The notes beneath the pieces were generated by a model. The model made no database searches and was not told the DNA's origin. It saw nothing but the letters and a program-made list of their open reading frames with translations. Position numbers and translations under genes: made by a program. Positions 54,091 through 63,977 of a stretch of DNA of 64,000 nucleotides are shown piece by piece. How positions within the stretch are numbered: position 1 is the first letter of the stretch; the number at the start of each line of letters is the position of its first letter. The DNA comes from Flagellimonas myxillae (GTDB lineage Bacteria > Bacteroidota > Bacteroidia > Flavobacteriales > Flavobacteriaceae), in assembly GCF_023502235.1 (NCBI RefSeq), contig NZ_JAMFLY010000002.1, forward strand, positions 186,001 through 250,000, read 5' to 3'.

Positions 54091-55317
54091 ATGTTCAATA
54101 AGCGTACATATTCTTCTTATATATTGATTTTTATATACTTCTTGTGTGCTAACGTCTCTGCTCAAACAAGTGAACAAAAAGCGTTGGAAGCCAAAAGGGA
54201 ACGGCTGCAAGAAGAAATAAAGGAAATCAACAGACTTCTTTTTGTGGAAAAACGGGAAAAGGGGAATGTTTTGGACCAAATGGAGGCTTTGGACAAGCGA
54301 ATCAATGTACGACAGGAGCTTATTCGGGTGACCAATCAACAATCCAATCTACTCAATCGGCAGATCAATGTCAACATTAGGAGCATAAGTAAACTTCGGG
54401 AAGACCTTAAGATCCTCAAGGAGGATTATGCCCAACTTATCCGAAAGTCTTATCAAAACAAAACACAGAACAATCGACTTATGTTTCTGTTGTCGGCGGA
54501 TAATTTCTTCCAGGCTTTTAAAAGGCTCCAGTATATGGAGCAATATGCGAAGCACAGAAAAAAGCAAGGGGAGGATATCCAGACCAAGACGGACCAACTA
54601 GCCAAGTTAAACCAAGAACTTGTGGATCAACGCAAGGAGAAGGAACAGCTTTTGGCTCAAAATAGGAAGGTAAAGAATGGGCTATTCGTGGAAATTCAAA
54701 CACAAAAGGACCTGTTGAACAGTATTCGCCAAAACGAAAGCAAGTACAGCGCTGCTATTGCCCAAAAACAACGAGAGGCGCGCAAGATTGACAGGGAGAT
54801 AGAACGGCTTATTAAAAGTGCTATAGTAAGTACCAATAGAAAGGCAGGCTCCTCCCGATCTAGCAGTAAATTTGTATTGACGCCGGAGGCCAAATTAGTG
54901 GCCACCAATTTTTCTGCCAACAAAGGGAAGCTCATCTGGCCTGTGGAAAAAGGAATAAAAAGTCAAGGATACGGGGTTTATGCGGATAAGATCTATCCCG
55001 GTATTAAGCACCGGAATAATGGGGTTACCATTGCTACTGACAAAGGAAGCAAAGCAAGGGCGATTTTTGAGGGGGAGGTTATTGCCATCATGTCCGTTCC
55101 AGGAGGAAGTAGGGGAGTTTCCATTAAACATGGAAATTACATCACTACCTATTATAACCTTTCAAACCTGTATGTTAAAAAGGGGGACAGGGTTGCCGCA
55201 AAAGATGTATTAGGCGATGTTTATACCAATCGGTTTGACGGCACAACCAAGCTAAAGTTCTATTTGTATCAAGATACCAATCGCCTAAATCCAGAAGACT
55301 GGATCTATCAACTATAA
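54091..55317 (+). CDS. EnvC-like murein hydrolase activator with degenerate LytM domain
   Basis: 408 residues. Signal peptide, then a long coiled coil (about 25-255), then a LytM/M23 domain (about 285-408). The usual metal site is lost: HRNNGVTI in place of HxGxD and LKFYLYQ in place of HxH. Family members with such losses do not cut but activate amidases at the division site. The gene is one base from DUF4292. Confidence 0.88.
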   Translation: MFNKRTYSSYILIFIYFLCANVSAQTSEQKALEAKRERLQEEIKEINRLLFVEKREKGNVLDQMEALDKRINVRQELIRVTNQQSNLLNRQINVNIRSISKLREDLKILKEDYAQLIRKSYQNKTQNNRLMFLLSADNFFQAFKRLQYMEQYAKHRKKQGEDIQTKTDQLAKLNQELVDQRKEKEQLLAQNRKVKNGLFVEIQTQKDLLNSIRQNESKYSAAIAQKQREARKIDREIERLIKSAIVSTNRKAGSSRSSSKFVLTPEAKLVATNFSANKGKLIWPVEKGIKSQGYGVYADKIYPGIKHRNNGVTIATDKGSKARAIFEGEVIAIMSVPGGSRGVSIKHGNYITTYYNLSNLYVKKGDRVAAKDVLGDVYTNRFDGTTKLKFYLYQDTNRLNPEDWIYQL

Positions 55318-55318
55318 C

Positions 55319-56155
55319 ATGGGAAAAATTACTGATTTACAGGGAACATTTGAGCTGCATAACGGGATTCAGATGCCCTATTTTGGATTAGGGGTATATC
55401 TATCCAAAGAGGGGACGGAAGTTACCAATGCTGTCAAGGAAGCCTTGAACCACGGATATAGACATGTAGATACGGCCTCCATTTACAACAATGAGACCGG
55501 TGTGGGCTTGGGGATAAAAGAAAGCGATGTAGCTAGAAAGGATGTTTTTGTGGTAAGCAAGGTCTGGAATAGCGACCAGGGATATGAGTCCACCCTAAAA
55601 GCATTTGATGCCTCTTTGGCCCGATTGGGGATGGACTACTTGGATTTATACCTTATACATTGGCCCAAGGGCGATTTGTCCAAGGAGACCTGGAGGGCCT
55701 TGGAGCGTTTGTACAAAGAGGGGCGCATACGGGCCATAGGAGTCAGTAATTTTTTGCAGCACCATTTGGAGGATTTACTGCCCACAGTAGAGATTGTCCC
55801 TATGGTCAACCAAATGGAGTTTCATCCCTATTTGGTACAGCAAGACCTAATCGGTTTTTGCCAAAAAAACAGCATTCAATACGAGGCGTGGTCACCGATG
55901 ATGCAAGGAAACATCTTCGAGATTCCGACATTGAAGACCTTAGCGGAAAAGTATAACAAAACAGTTGCCCAAATTGTACTTCGGTGGGATCTTCAGAAAG
56001 GGGTGATTACCATTCCCAAGTCATCAAAACCCGAACGCATTGTTTCCAATGCCGATGTATTCGACTTTGAGTTGAGTGCGAACGATATTGCCCTGATGGA
56101 TAGTTTGGATAAAGGCAAACGATTTGGCCCGGACCCAGACAACTTCGATTTCTAA
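55319..56155 (+). CDS. Aldo/keto reductase
   Basis: 278 residues, NADPH-dependent reductase of the AKR superfamily. Catalytic tetrad D51, Y56, K81, H114 (in DTASIYNNE, SKVWNSD and LYLIHWPKG), with ITIPKSSKPERIVSNADVF at the cofactor site. Substrate unknown. Last gene of the operon starting at the second flippase; convergent with the thioesterase gene. Confidence 0.95.
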   Translation: MGKITDLQGTFELHNGIQMPYFGLGVYLSKEGTEVTNAVKEALNHGYRHVDTASIYNNETGVGLGIKESDVARKDVFVVSKVWNSDQGYESTLKAFDASLARLGMDYLDLYLIHWPKGDLSKETWRALERLYKEGRIRAIGVSNFLQHHLEDLLPTVEIVPMVNQMEFHPYLVQQDLIGFCQKNSIQYEAWSPMMQGNIFEIPTLKTLAEKYNKTVAQIVLRWDLQKGVITIPKSSKPERIVSNADVFDFELSANDIALMDSLDKGKRFGPDPDNFDF

Positions 56156-56177
56156 ACCAAAAAAGACCTGACAATAC

Positions 56178-56690
56178 TTAGGAAGTAAACAAAGCCTTCA
56201 ATTCGGATGCGTCGGAAGGTTTCATCTTCCCTGCCAAAACCAAACTCAGTTGCTTGCGTCGTAGAGCAGCTGCAAAGCGTTCCTTTTCTTGGTCCGTTTC
56301 AGGCTCCAAGGGAGGCACTTCTGTAGGGATTCCGGTGTCGTCAACCGCAACAAAGGTATAAATGGCTTCATTGGCCTTGGTGCGTTCTCCCGTGAACCTG
56401 TCCTCCATCCATACATCAATATAAATTTCCATGGATGTTCTAAAAGCCCTGGATACGGAAGCTTCTACGGTAACTACGCTGCCCAACGGCACGGAACGGT
56501 TAAAGGCTACATGGTTTACCGAGGCCGTCACCGTAATTCTTCGGCTGTGCCTTCTGGCAGCGATACTTGCTGCACGGTCCATACGTGCCAACAGTTCTCC
56601 GCCAAAAAGGTTGTTTAGCGGGTTGGTTTCACTAGGTAGGACCATATCGGTCATGACCGTTCTCGATTCACTTGGCGATTTTGCGCGCAT
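56178..56690 (-). CDS. Acyl-CoA thioesterase (YciA-like hotdog)
   Basis: 170 residues. NPLNNLFGGELLARMDRAAS holds the catalytic Asp38 of the single-hotdog YciA family, followed by VNHVAFNRSVPLGSVVTVEA. Cleaves acyl-CoA to free acid and CoA in the cytoplasm. The C-terminal 40 residues form a charged tail with LRRKQLSLVLAGKM. Confidence 0.9.
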   Translation of the reverse strand: MRAKSPSESRTVMTDMVLPSETNPLNNLFGGELLARMDRAASIAARRHSRRITVTASVNHVAFNRSVPLGSVVTVEASVSRAFRTSMEIYIDVWMEDRFTGERTKANEAIYTFVAVDDTGIPTEVPPLEPETDQEKERFAAALRRKQLSLVLAGKMKPSDASELKALFTS

Positions 56691-56751
56691 ACCTTTAAAT
56701 TTTGCGCAAAGATATTGAAGTGTATTATGGTATTAAAGGGGAATGCTGGGA

Positions 56752-57696
56752 TTATTTCTCTGAGAGCAACCAAGCATCGGGAGATTCCGTTCTTTTTACT
56801 TTTCGAAGGAATGTCAATGCTTCCTTGGGCTCTTCAAAACTATCGTAAGCCACCTGGTGCAACCCAAACTTGTTCACACCAAGGTAGAACGCATTGTATC
56901 CTTTTTGTTTTAGCTGCTCCACTTTTTTTCCTGCATTTTCCTCAATTCGGAAAGCGCCAGCAATTACATGGTGTTTGCCCAACTGTTTTTTACTGACCTC
57001 GACATTAATCGCAGGTAATTTTAAAGGTGCACTATCAAAAAAAGTGGCTTCCTGGATATGTTGCTGCACTTGTTTGCGAGCTTCTTGTTGCACAGCAACC
57101 TGATTCTCCTGAATTTCTTCATAGGCCCTGAACGAAGTTGTTCCCAAGGAAACCGCCAAGAGTATAACCGCAGCATATTTAAGCCAGGGTCTAAAGGAAG
57201 TTTGCTCCCTTTTTTCTGGAGTGATGATAAAAGGAATTTGCTCTTCGAGCTCCTCAACTTCTTCCTTCAACACTTCCCGTTGGATAGGAGTTGCCGCAAA
57301 GGCAGATAGGCCAAAAGAAGATGTTAAATAGTTGATTTTGTTCTCAGGTTGGAACTGAATCTTTCGATCGCGGTTCAACCATAGTTTTCCCACTCCAAAA
57401 AGTTCAATGTTTTCTCCTTGTTCCAAGCGCTTGTTCCAATCTTCCGAAACTTGCTCCACTTCTTGGAGCAACTCCTCGTATCCCAAACTTTTTTCCTTGG
57501 CAATATGGGAGACCAAAAGGCCGTCGTTCTTGGACAATTGGGCATTGAAGGAAATTGCTTTAGTCGGCGGAAGCAAGGTATTGGTAATCGTATCCAGCTC
57601 CGCAGATTTTCCATGTGCAAGGAAGGCACCAAATCCTGGGACGACTACACAATTGTAGTTGTACAACAAATTTTCTATATACGCATCTATCCGCAT
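56752..57696 (-). CDS. HU-CCDC81 and SPOR domain protein
   Basis: 314 residues from the ATG at 57696. Residues 1-120 (RIDAYIENLLYNYNCVVVPG, FGVGKLWLNRDRKIQF) resemble the HU-CCDC81 DNA-binding-like domain of Bacteroidota, a membrane segment follows near 155-175, and the C-terminal SPOR domain (HHVIAGAFRIEENAGKKVEQ, then AFYLGVNKFGLHQVAY) binds denuded glycan strands at the septum. It could tie chromosome and division site. Function inferred. Confidence 0.85.
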   Translation of the reverse strand: MRIDAYIENLLYNYNCVVVPGFGAFLAHGKSAELDTITNTLLPPTKAISFNAQLSKNDGLLVSHIAKEKSLGYEELLQEVEQVSEDWNKRLEQGENIELFGVGKLWLNRDRKIQFQPENKINYLTSSFGLSAFAATPIQREVLKEEVEELEEQIPFIITPEKREQTSFRPWLKYAAVILLAVSLGTTSFRAYEEIQENQVAVQQEARKQVQQHIQEATFFDSAPLKLPAINVEVSKKQLGKHHVIAGAFRIEENAGKKVEQLKQKGYNAFYLGVNKFGLHQVAYDSFEEPKEALTFLRKVKRTESPDAWLLSEK

Positions 57697-57801
57697 CAGC
57701 ACAAATATTGCAAAAAAACCCTCAGGACAAAATATGCGGGATAACTTTTTATTAACATTTGAAAATCTGTACTTTGTGGACAACTTAACCTACAAAAATA
57801 A

Positions 57802-58908
57802 ATGACTGAGGATGAAATTCTTGCGGCCCTGAGGCTGCAGGCGGTCCCAAATATTGGTGACGTAACCGCCAAAAAATTGATTGCACACTGTGGTAGTCCA
57901 ACTGCAGTTTTCAAGGACAAAATACAGCAGCTGTTGAAAATTGAGGGCATCGGTAGGATGACCTTAAAGGAACTTTATCATCCTAGCTATGCGGATGATG
58001 CAGAGCAAGAGTACGATTTTATAAGGAAAAACAATCTGGGGGTTTCCTATTTTATGGAACAGGATTATCCGGAACTTCTCAAACACTGTGTGGACGGCCC
58101 TGTCCTTCTTTTTCACAACGGAAACATCGACCTGAAAAACAAGCATATCATCAGCGTGGTGGGTACCAGGAACATTACCAGTTACGGTACGGCATTTTGT
58201 GAAACGTTCATTGAAGACATTGCACCCCTGGATCCAATAATTGTGAGTGGATTTGCCTACGGGGTGGACATAACCATTCAAAAGATGGCCATGGAGCACG
58301 GTTTACAGACCATAAGCTGTCTGGCCCATGGCTTAAACCAAATTTATCCGAAGGTGCATAAAAAATATGTAGCAAGAATAGAAAAACATGGAGGATTTCT
58401 TACCGAATTTTGGTCCACAAGCAATCCAGATCGGGAGAACTTTCTAAAACGAAATCGGATTATTGCCGGGATGAGCGAGGCCACAGTGGTCATAGAATCT
58501 GCTGAAAAAGGCGGCAGTTTGGTCACAGCAGATTTGGCCAATGGATATCATCGCGACGTCTTTGCCGTACCGGGGAGAACTTCGGATAAGTTCAGCAAAG
58601 GGTGCAACGATCTCATTAAAAAACAGCAAGCCCAAATGTTGACCTCGGCCGCTGAATTGGTTTATTTATTGGATTGGGAATTGGAACAAAAAAAGCCTAA
58701 ATCCCCACTTCAAAAACAACTTTTTGTGGCATTGGACGAAACCGAAAAATCCATTCATTCCTATTTGCAACAACACGGCAAGCAATTGCTGGACACCATT
58801 GCGTTGGAATGCAAACTTCCGGTATTCCAAGCTTCATCCATCCTTTTGACCATGGAAATGAAAGGGGTGGTACGGCCTTGGCCCGGTAAATTGTTCGAGG
58901 CAATTTGA
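57802..58908 (+). CDS. dprA: DNA-processing protein DprA
   Basis: 368 residues. N-terminal helix-hairpin-helix part (LRLQAVPNIGDVTAKKLIAH), a Rossmann core with VVGTRNITSYG, SGFAYGVDITIQKMAMEHG, and AEKGGSLVTADLANGYHRDV, and a C-terminal winged helix. DprA loads RecA on incoming single strands during transformation. Usual length. Confidence 0.96.
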   Translation: MTEDEILAALRLQAVPNIGDVTAKKLIAHCGSPTAVFKDKIQQLLKIEGIGRMTLKELYHPSYADDAEQEYDFIRKNNLGVSYFMEQDYPELLKHCVDGPVLLFHNGNIDLKNKHIISVVGTRNITSYGTAFCETFIEDIAPLDPIIVSGFAYGVDITIQKMAMEHGLQTISCLAHGLNQIYPKVHKKYVARIEKHGGFLTEFWSTSNPDRENFLKRNRIIAGMSEATVVIESAEKGGSLVTADLANGYHRDVFAVPGRTSDKFSKGCNDLIKKQQAQMLTSAAELVYLLDWELEQKKPKSPLQKQLFVALDETEKSIHSYLQQHGKQLLDTIALECKLPVFQASSILLTMEMKGVVRPWPGKLFEAI

Positions 58909-58948
58909 ATATCGAGGGAACTATTTGAAAAGTCGGTGGAATTCTGTT

Positions 58949-61900
58949 CTAATTCCTTTTACCAAAAACCTGGAGGTATGAGCCTGGCAATCCATAATTG
59001 GATAAACCTTCGATGGAGACTTGAATATCCTTTGCGTGATCGGAATTGTAGAATAGCAATCGCGCATTTCCAGTTTTATTGGTCTTAAAGGAGGGATTCC
59101 AATACAGGGTGGCCCGATAATCCGGAACCTTTTGTGCTACGGCCGGGACATCGTATTTTGGGGAATAAAATTCCCTTTCCACAGCGTGTCCAGGAATGGT
59201 GAAATCGGGACTGGAGATTTCTGGGCCATAGTCATCTCCTCCTCGCTTTGTAAAAACCAGAATTACCCCATTGGCACCTCTAGAGCCGTAAATCACTGCC
59301 GAAGGACCCTTTAAAAGCTCTACACGTTCTACCGTAAAAGAATCCATAGTTTGAATGTACGAAGGCGCTGCGACTGGTAATAGGGTCTGGGCGAGCATTG
59401 CACCTGGGTCCAAGGAGTCGTTTGCTGCTAGGCCGCTAAGCCTGGGTTGGATATTTTCATTATGGACAGGAATACCATTTACTACCCATAGCGGAGTCCC
59501 CTGGTTTCGTATACTTACAGCGGCCGTTAAGGTTAAGGGATTACCGGTAACCGTAACGCCAGGAAACCGTTGTACCAAATCGATTACCGTATGGGCAGAT
59601 TTGTTTTTGTCGGCATACAGCGTTGCATCCGGTTCTTGTCCCAAGAGGGATTTTCTAGAGGGACTAATAGGATCCATTTTTTTCTCTGTAACCACCACTT
59701 CGTCCAGCAAGGTTACATTTTGGGCATCAAAAAAGGAAAGGGTGTTTTTTCGGGCCGTGGTGACACTGGTGTATTTCTCTGCCTCTTTTAGGTTTACCGG
59801 ATACGACTGCCTATAGCTAGCTAAGGGCACATCTAGGTTGCCTTTTTTAAGAGTCATATTAAAATTAATGGTCTTGTTTTTGCGGTTCAAGGCACTAAAA
59901 GCAAAATCCGTAGGGCCATTAAGGTTGAAATCGGGGATGGTAAATGATCCATCTTGATTCGTGGTTATCAGGAACAACTCGGAGTCTTGATCTGCCCTGG
60001 CAATGGCATTTAGATTTGTGTTTTGAAGGGGGTTGTTGTTGACGGTCCGGGCCATTCCCACAAGTGTTATGCCCTTTTCAAAGGGAAATGGTTTGGCCGG
60101 ATGAACTCCTGTTTTGATGTCTTGCCATGGTAATTTTCTCCATCCATGGGTTAGCATTACCAAATCCAATTTGTGTAAGGTGGATTTTTTTTGATCACTG
60201 AAGAGCAGCCCGGGATTTTCAATATGTCCCTTTACATCCGACTCCATCAGTAAATGCGTTAAAATATTGGATGTTGATTGACTTTTGGTGACTTGGCCAG
60301 CATCAGTAATGGCTATGGAAAATTCCCCAGAAACAGGTTTGCCATTGGGGTCGCTTACAAAAATATCGACCGCCATTGCATCCCTTTTTCCAAAATCCTT
60401 GGGATTTACCCTTGCATAAATAAACAACTCTTCTTCATTATTGATAAAAACCACACGTTCACATCTTGGTCGCCCTTCACTGTCAAATAACGTCAAGGTC
60501 ATCACACCACTTGGGAGTTTGCTTTTTGGAATTTCAAAACTCACAAGTTGCTTTTTGCCAAAATGAAACTTGCCCTGATAGTATTTTTTTCCGTTGACAT
60601 GACCCACAACATAAAAAGGCTCCTTCTCTTCAATTCCCTCCGACTGGACCTTTACTTCAACACTTTTTTGGCTTGTGTTGGTAACTGTTACTACATACCC
60701 TTGTGCTAGAATTTGAGGAAGGGGATAGGTTTGGCCGTTGCTTAAGACCGCAACATATTCTTCCCCGGCTTTGGGTTGCAATGAGAAAAAACCAGCTCCT
60801 CGGTCAATGGTGCTTAAGGTGGCCAAATAATTGCTTTGGGAATCCAGAATTTTTCCGGATAACTTCAAATCCTGGCCGTTACCTCCGATCGCTTTAAAGG
60901 CGATACGGCACGTTAAGTTCGCGACCAAATGTCCTCCTTCCGGAAAGAATTGTAGATCAATTTTATCCTCGGAACTGGAAGAAATTGGTGCCGGAACTTT
61001 CCCATCAACGATTTTGATTGTTTTGCTAAAAAGGAAATCCTGGTCGTAGTTCCGCATCCAGTTGGTATAGGCTCTTAAATGATAATTTCCAGAAGTTGCC
61101 CCATCTGGAATTTTAAATGTACCAAAGGCCTTCCCTTCCCTTATTTCATGGGTTTGTGAGCTAACGATATTGTTGTCTGGGTCTATAAGATCAACATACA
61201 AAACTTTGCTTCCGGTAGTGAATTGATGATGGGAACCCAATACCACATAGCCACTATACCACAAATCCTCCCCAGGTGAAAACAGACGCTTATCGGTATG
61301 CAAATACACTTTTTCCACAGGGTTGGAATCCTTATAAGACCGAAGATCGTGACTCAATTGTTTTATAAAGGGATCCTTGGCAAGATTTGATCCCATCAAA
61401 GCAATATTTTCCTTGCTGTTCAAAAATATGGAACCAAAGGCCTCGTCATTTTCGAAGGCCGAAATAACATCTTCCTCCACAGGCGTCCTTTTAACAATGG
61501 GGTTCTCCGCCCAAAACTTTTCATTGTATCCAATCTCATCCAATCTATCCCAGTCGCTCTTGTTTATCCTGTTGGAACCTCCAAGCCTTTTTCTCGAAAG
61601 CGGGAAATAGTGCTCAAAAAACACAAGATTGGAAGACGAGGTTGTATGGAACTTAAAACTGTCGTTTATGTAATAATCAAAGGACTGCTTTAAATTCACA
61701 TAGTCAAGAAGTAAGTTTTGAAGGGAGTCTTTTTTATAGGCGATCTCATAAGAAATATTATATTTTTTCCATGAACCGTTCTTTTCAGACAAGCGGACCA
61801 ATTTTATGTCATCACTTAGCACATTGCCCACTATTTTAAGGATGTCGTGGGAAGCCACATCAATATAAACCTCCGCCTCAAAAATAGGAACCCCCAAACC

Positions 61901-62740
61901 CTTTTTTGGTTTAAAGTCTATCACCGCAATTTTGGTATTGCCAGAAGTGATATGGTCAATAATACTTAGATTATAAAAATTCGTCAAATCGGGGTGCATG
62001 GGAAAAATCAGCTCGTCCGTCGCCGGTTGTAGTGGAGTGATCAAACGGGATAATAGGGTGAAATTTTTATTGTGAACCCCGCCAGGATTCAGGGCATACC
62101 GTCCCTCGATAATTTCCCAATCGTCGATACCGCCATTGTTGTACCGTATATCGTAGATGATTTCCGAGAATTCGGAGTACATATCCCCATTCTTGCTTTT
62201 TTGCCTGTAGAAAGCTTTGCCATAATGAGGCCTATTAACATTTTGGATCGCTTTTTGAAAGGCCTTCCTTGCCAGACTTTTTGCAAAGCTGTCATCTTTG
62301 GAGGCGGTAAGGGTGATTTCGTCAAGATTGTGCGTTAAGGGTTCAAGTGTTATGACCAAATCTGAGGCTTCGGAAAGCTCCACAACCTTTTTTTCGTAGC
62401 TAATGTGCGAGAATATGATTTTAGTGGGCAGCGAATCCACGGCAACAACAAATTCACCTAGCTCATTACTGGAAGTCCCGGAAACTGACAATTCCACGGC
62501 AATATTACAATAGGGAATAGGCTCCCCGGTATTTTGGTCAATTACCTTACCATTTATTTGTTGCGGTGTTGGGTTAACAGATATTTGTGCAAGTTGATGT
62601 TCGAATGTGCCCGCATTTAACAATTCGTGTTCCAGGGTGTTCCCCGGCAATTGCCCCATTAAAAGAAAAAAAAATGCGAACAGTTGTGGAAATCTACTTG
62701 CTTTTGTTTTGCGGGTAAGTGGCAATCTAGATTTTTTCAT
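58949..62740 (-). CDS. Large surface protein with carboxypeptidase-like and TonB-plug domains, no barrel
   Basis: 1263 residues from the ATG at 62740. Signal peptide, then a carboxypeptidase-like regulatory domain (about 61-135), then a beta-rich region, an MG2/alpha-2-macroglobulin-like part near 490 (YLHTDKRLFSPGEDLWYSGY), more beta domains, and a TonB-receptor plug near 1045-1165 (LVQRFPGVTVTG, VERVELLKGPSAVIYGSRGA). After the plug only a C-terminal Ig-like part of about 80 residues remains, not a 22-strand barrel. Downstream of a FecR anti-sigma gene, which suggests envelope signalling or transport. Role unknown. Confidence 0.8.
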   Translation of the reverse strand: MKKSRLPLTRKTKASRFPQLFAFFFLLMGQLPGNTLEHELLNAGTFEHQLAQISVNPTPQQINGKVIDQNTGEPIPYCNIAVELSVSGTSSNELGEFVVAVDSLPTKIIFSHISYEKKVVELSEASDLVITLEPLTHNLDEITLTASKDDSFAKSLARKAFQKAIQNVNRPHYGKAFYRQKSKNGDMYSEFSEIIYDIRYNNGGIDDWEIIEGRYALNPGGVHNKNFTLLSRLITPLQPATDELIFPMHPDLTNFYNLSIIDHITSGNTKIAVIDFKPKKGLGVPIFEAEVYIDVASHDILKIVGNVLSDDIKLVRLSEKNGSWKKYNISYEIAYKKDSLQNLLLDYVNLKQSFDYYINDSFKFHTTSSSNLVFFEHYFPLSRKRLGGSNRINKSDWDRLDEIGYNEKFWAENPIVKRTPVEEDVISAFENDEAFGSIFLNSKENIALMGSNLAKDPFIKQLSHDLRSYKDSNPVEKVYLHTDKRLFSPGEDLWYSGYVVLGSHHQFTTGSKVLYVDLIDPDNNIVSSQTHEIREGKAFGTFKIPDGATSGNYHLRAYTNWMRNYDQDFLFSKTIKIVDGKVPAPISSSSEDKIDLQFFPEGGHLVANLTCRIAFKAIGGNGQDLKLSGKILDSQSNYLATLSTIDRGAGFFSLQPKAGEEYVAVLSNGQTYPLPQILAQGYVVTVTNTSQKSVEVKVQSEGIEEKEPFYVVGHVNGKKYYQGKFHFGKKQLVSFEIPKSKLPSGVMTLTLFDSEGRPRCERVVFINNEEELFIYARVNPKDFGKRDAMAVDIFVSDPNGKPVSGEFSIAITDAGQVTKSQSTSNILTHLLMESDVKGHIENPGLLFSDQKKSTLHKLDLVMLTHGWRKLPWQDIKTGVHPAKPFPFEKGITLVGMARTVNNNPLQNTNLNAIARADQDSELFLITTNQDGSFTIPDFNLNGPTDFAFSALNRKNKTINFNMTLKKGNLDVPLASYRQSYPVNLKEAEKYTSVTTARKNTLSFFDAQNVTLLDEVVVTEKKMDPISPSRKSLLGQEPDATLYADKNKSAHTVIDLVQRFPGVTVTGNPLTLTAAVSIRNQGTPLWVVNGIPVHNENIQPRLSGLAANDSLDPGAMLAQTLLPVAAPSYIQTMDSFTVERVELLKGPSAVIYGSRGANGVILVFTKRGGDDYGPEISSPDFTIPGHAVEREFYSPKYDVPAVAQKVPDYRATLYWNPSFKTNKTGNARLLFYNSDHAKDIQVSIEGLSNYGLPGSYLQVFGKRN

Positions 62741-62801
62741 ATTCAGAACAGTGCTTAGGTGAACAAAGCAGGGGAAAACCAATGTTCAAGGATACGAGGT
62801 C

Positions 62802-63977
62802 TCACTTCGTGGGACTCGACCATATAGTTATATTCTTGTTTGCGACTTCATATTGGAAAGGGGTGTGCCTTTTAAAAAGATTCAATATTTCTTCCAGGGT
62901 TTCCGTGGTAAACGTACCGGTGTACCTTCTGTCATTCAATTCGGGAGAATTGTTTTCAATGTTCACATCGAAATGTCTTTCCAATTTTCTTAGGATGTCT
63001 TCGAAGCGTTCATTGTAAAAGTCCAATCTGTTTTTGGTCCATGCAATAAATTCTTCCACGTTTACCTCCTGAACCACAAAATTATTGTTCTTTGTGGCTA
63101 CTCGCTGCCCCGGCTTTATCTCAATGGAGTTTGCTTTGTTTTCCGGGAGGGAGGGGTTGGAGACCACTATGCTACCCTCGGCCAAAACGGCCGAAACCAC
63201 TAGATCGTTCTTGTAATTGCTAACATTGAATTCAGTGCCGAAAACCGTGATGTTCATTTTCTCGGTATGCACAACAAAGGGTTGATTTTTACTTTGGGCG
63301 ACCTTAAAATATGCTTCACCCTCCAAATAAACGTTTCTATTGGCCAAGCCTTCGAAGGAAACGGGATACTTTAATTGACTTCCTGCGTTCAGCAAAATAA
63401 TCGACCCATCCGATAATTGCACTTCAAATCGACTTGCATAAGGAACCTTAAGTATATGGAACGTGGGATCAATATTAGTTTGGTCGGTTTTGCTATACAC
63501 CAGATTTCCATTTTCCTGATGTGCAATGGTTTTCCCTGCATCATTGGCAATATCATGTTCCGCACCCTTTTCCAATTCATGCAGGGTCCCATCCTCCAAC
63601 TCTAAGGTAATCTCGCTTTGGATTTCGTCCGTTGATAGGGCATCCTCGCCATTTGGCTTGTCAACAATAAGATTTATAATGAAGAATGTCGCCACCAACA
63701 CCAAAATTGCGGCTGCATATTTGGCAATGGTGTAGTACATTTTTTTTGACTCCATCTTGGGCTGGGTAGAAAGTCCAAAAGTTTTACGATACGCCTGGTC
63801 TACATCAAACGGGTTGTTAGCAAGGTCCAATCTATGGCTGGCCTTGACCATGTCCTTAAAATATTTCTGATTTTCAGGAATTTTCAACCATTCTTGCAAG
63901 GTTTCAAGTTCCTCGTCCGTAAGAACATCAGTAAGGTATTTTATGACCAGTATTTTCAAAATATGTAGTTTTAGCAA
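62802..63977 (-). CDS. FecR family anti-sigma factor
   Basis: 391 residues with a TTG start at 63977; an in-frame stop lies four codons upstream, so the gene is complete. Cytoplasmic N-terminal part (LTDEELETLQEWLKIPENQ), a membrane segment near 82-103, the FecR domain (VQLSDGSIILLNAGSQLKYP, GEAYFKVAQSK, NITVFGTEFNV) and the C-terminal DUF4974 domain (RRYTGTFTTETLEEILNLF). It holds an ECF sigma factor until a TonB-type signal arrives. The cognate sigma gene is probably just beyond the right edge. Confidence 0.94.
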   Translation of the reverse strand: MLKLHILKILVIKYLTDVLTDEELETLQEWLKIPENQKYFKDMVKASHRLDLANNPFDVDQAYRKTFGLSTQPKMESKKMYYTIAKYAAAILVLVATFFIINLIVDKPNGEDALSTDEIQSEITLELEDGTLHELEKGAEHDIANDAGKTIAHQENGNLVYSKTDQTNIDPTFHILKVPYASRFEVQLSDGSIILLNAGSQLKYPVSFEGLANRNVYLEGEAYFKVAQSKNQPFVVHTEKMNITVFGTEFNVSNYKNDLVVSAVLAEGSIVVSNPSLPENKANSIEIKPGQRVATKNNNFVVQEVNVEEFIAWTKNRLDFYNERFEDILRKLERHFDVNIENNSPELNDRRYTGTFTTETLEEILNLFKRHTPFQYEVANKNITIWSSPTK

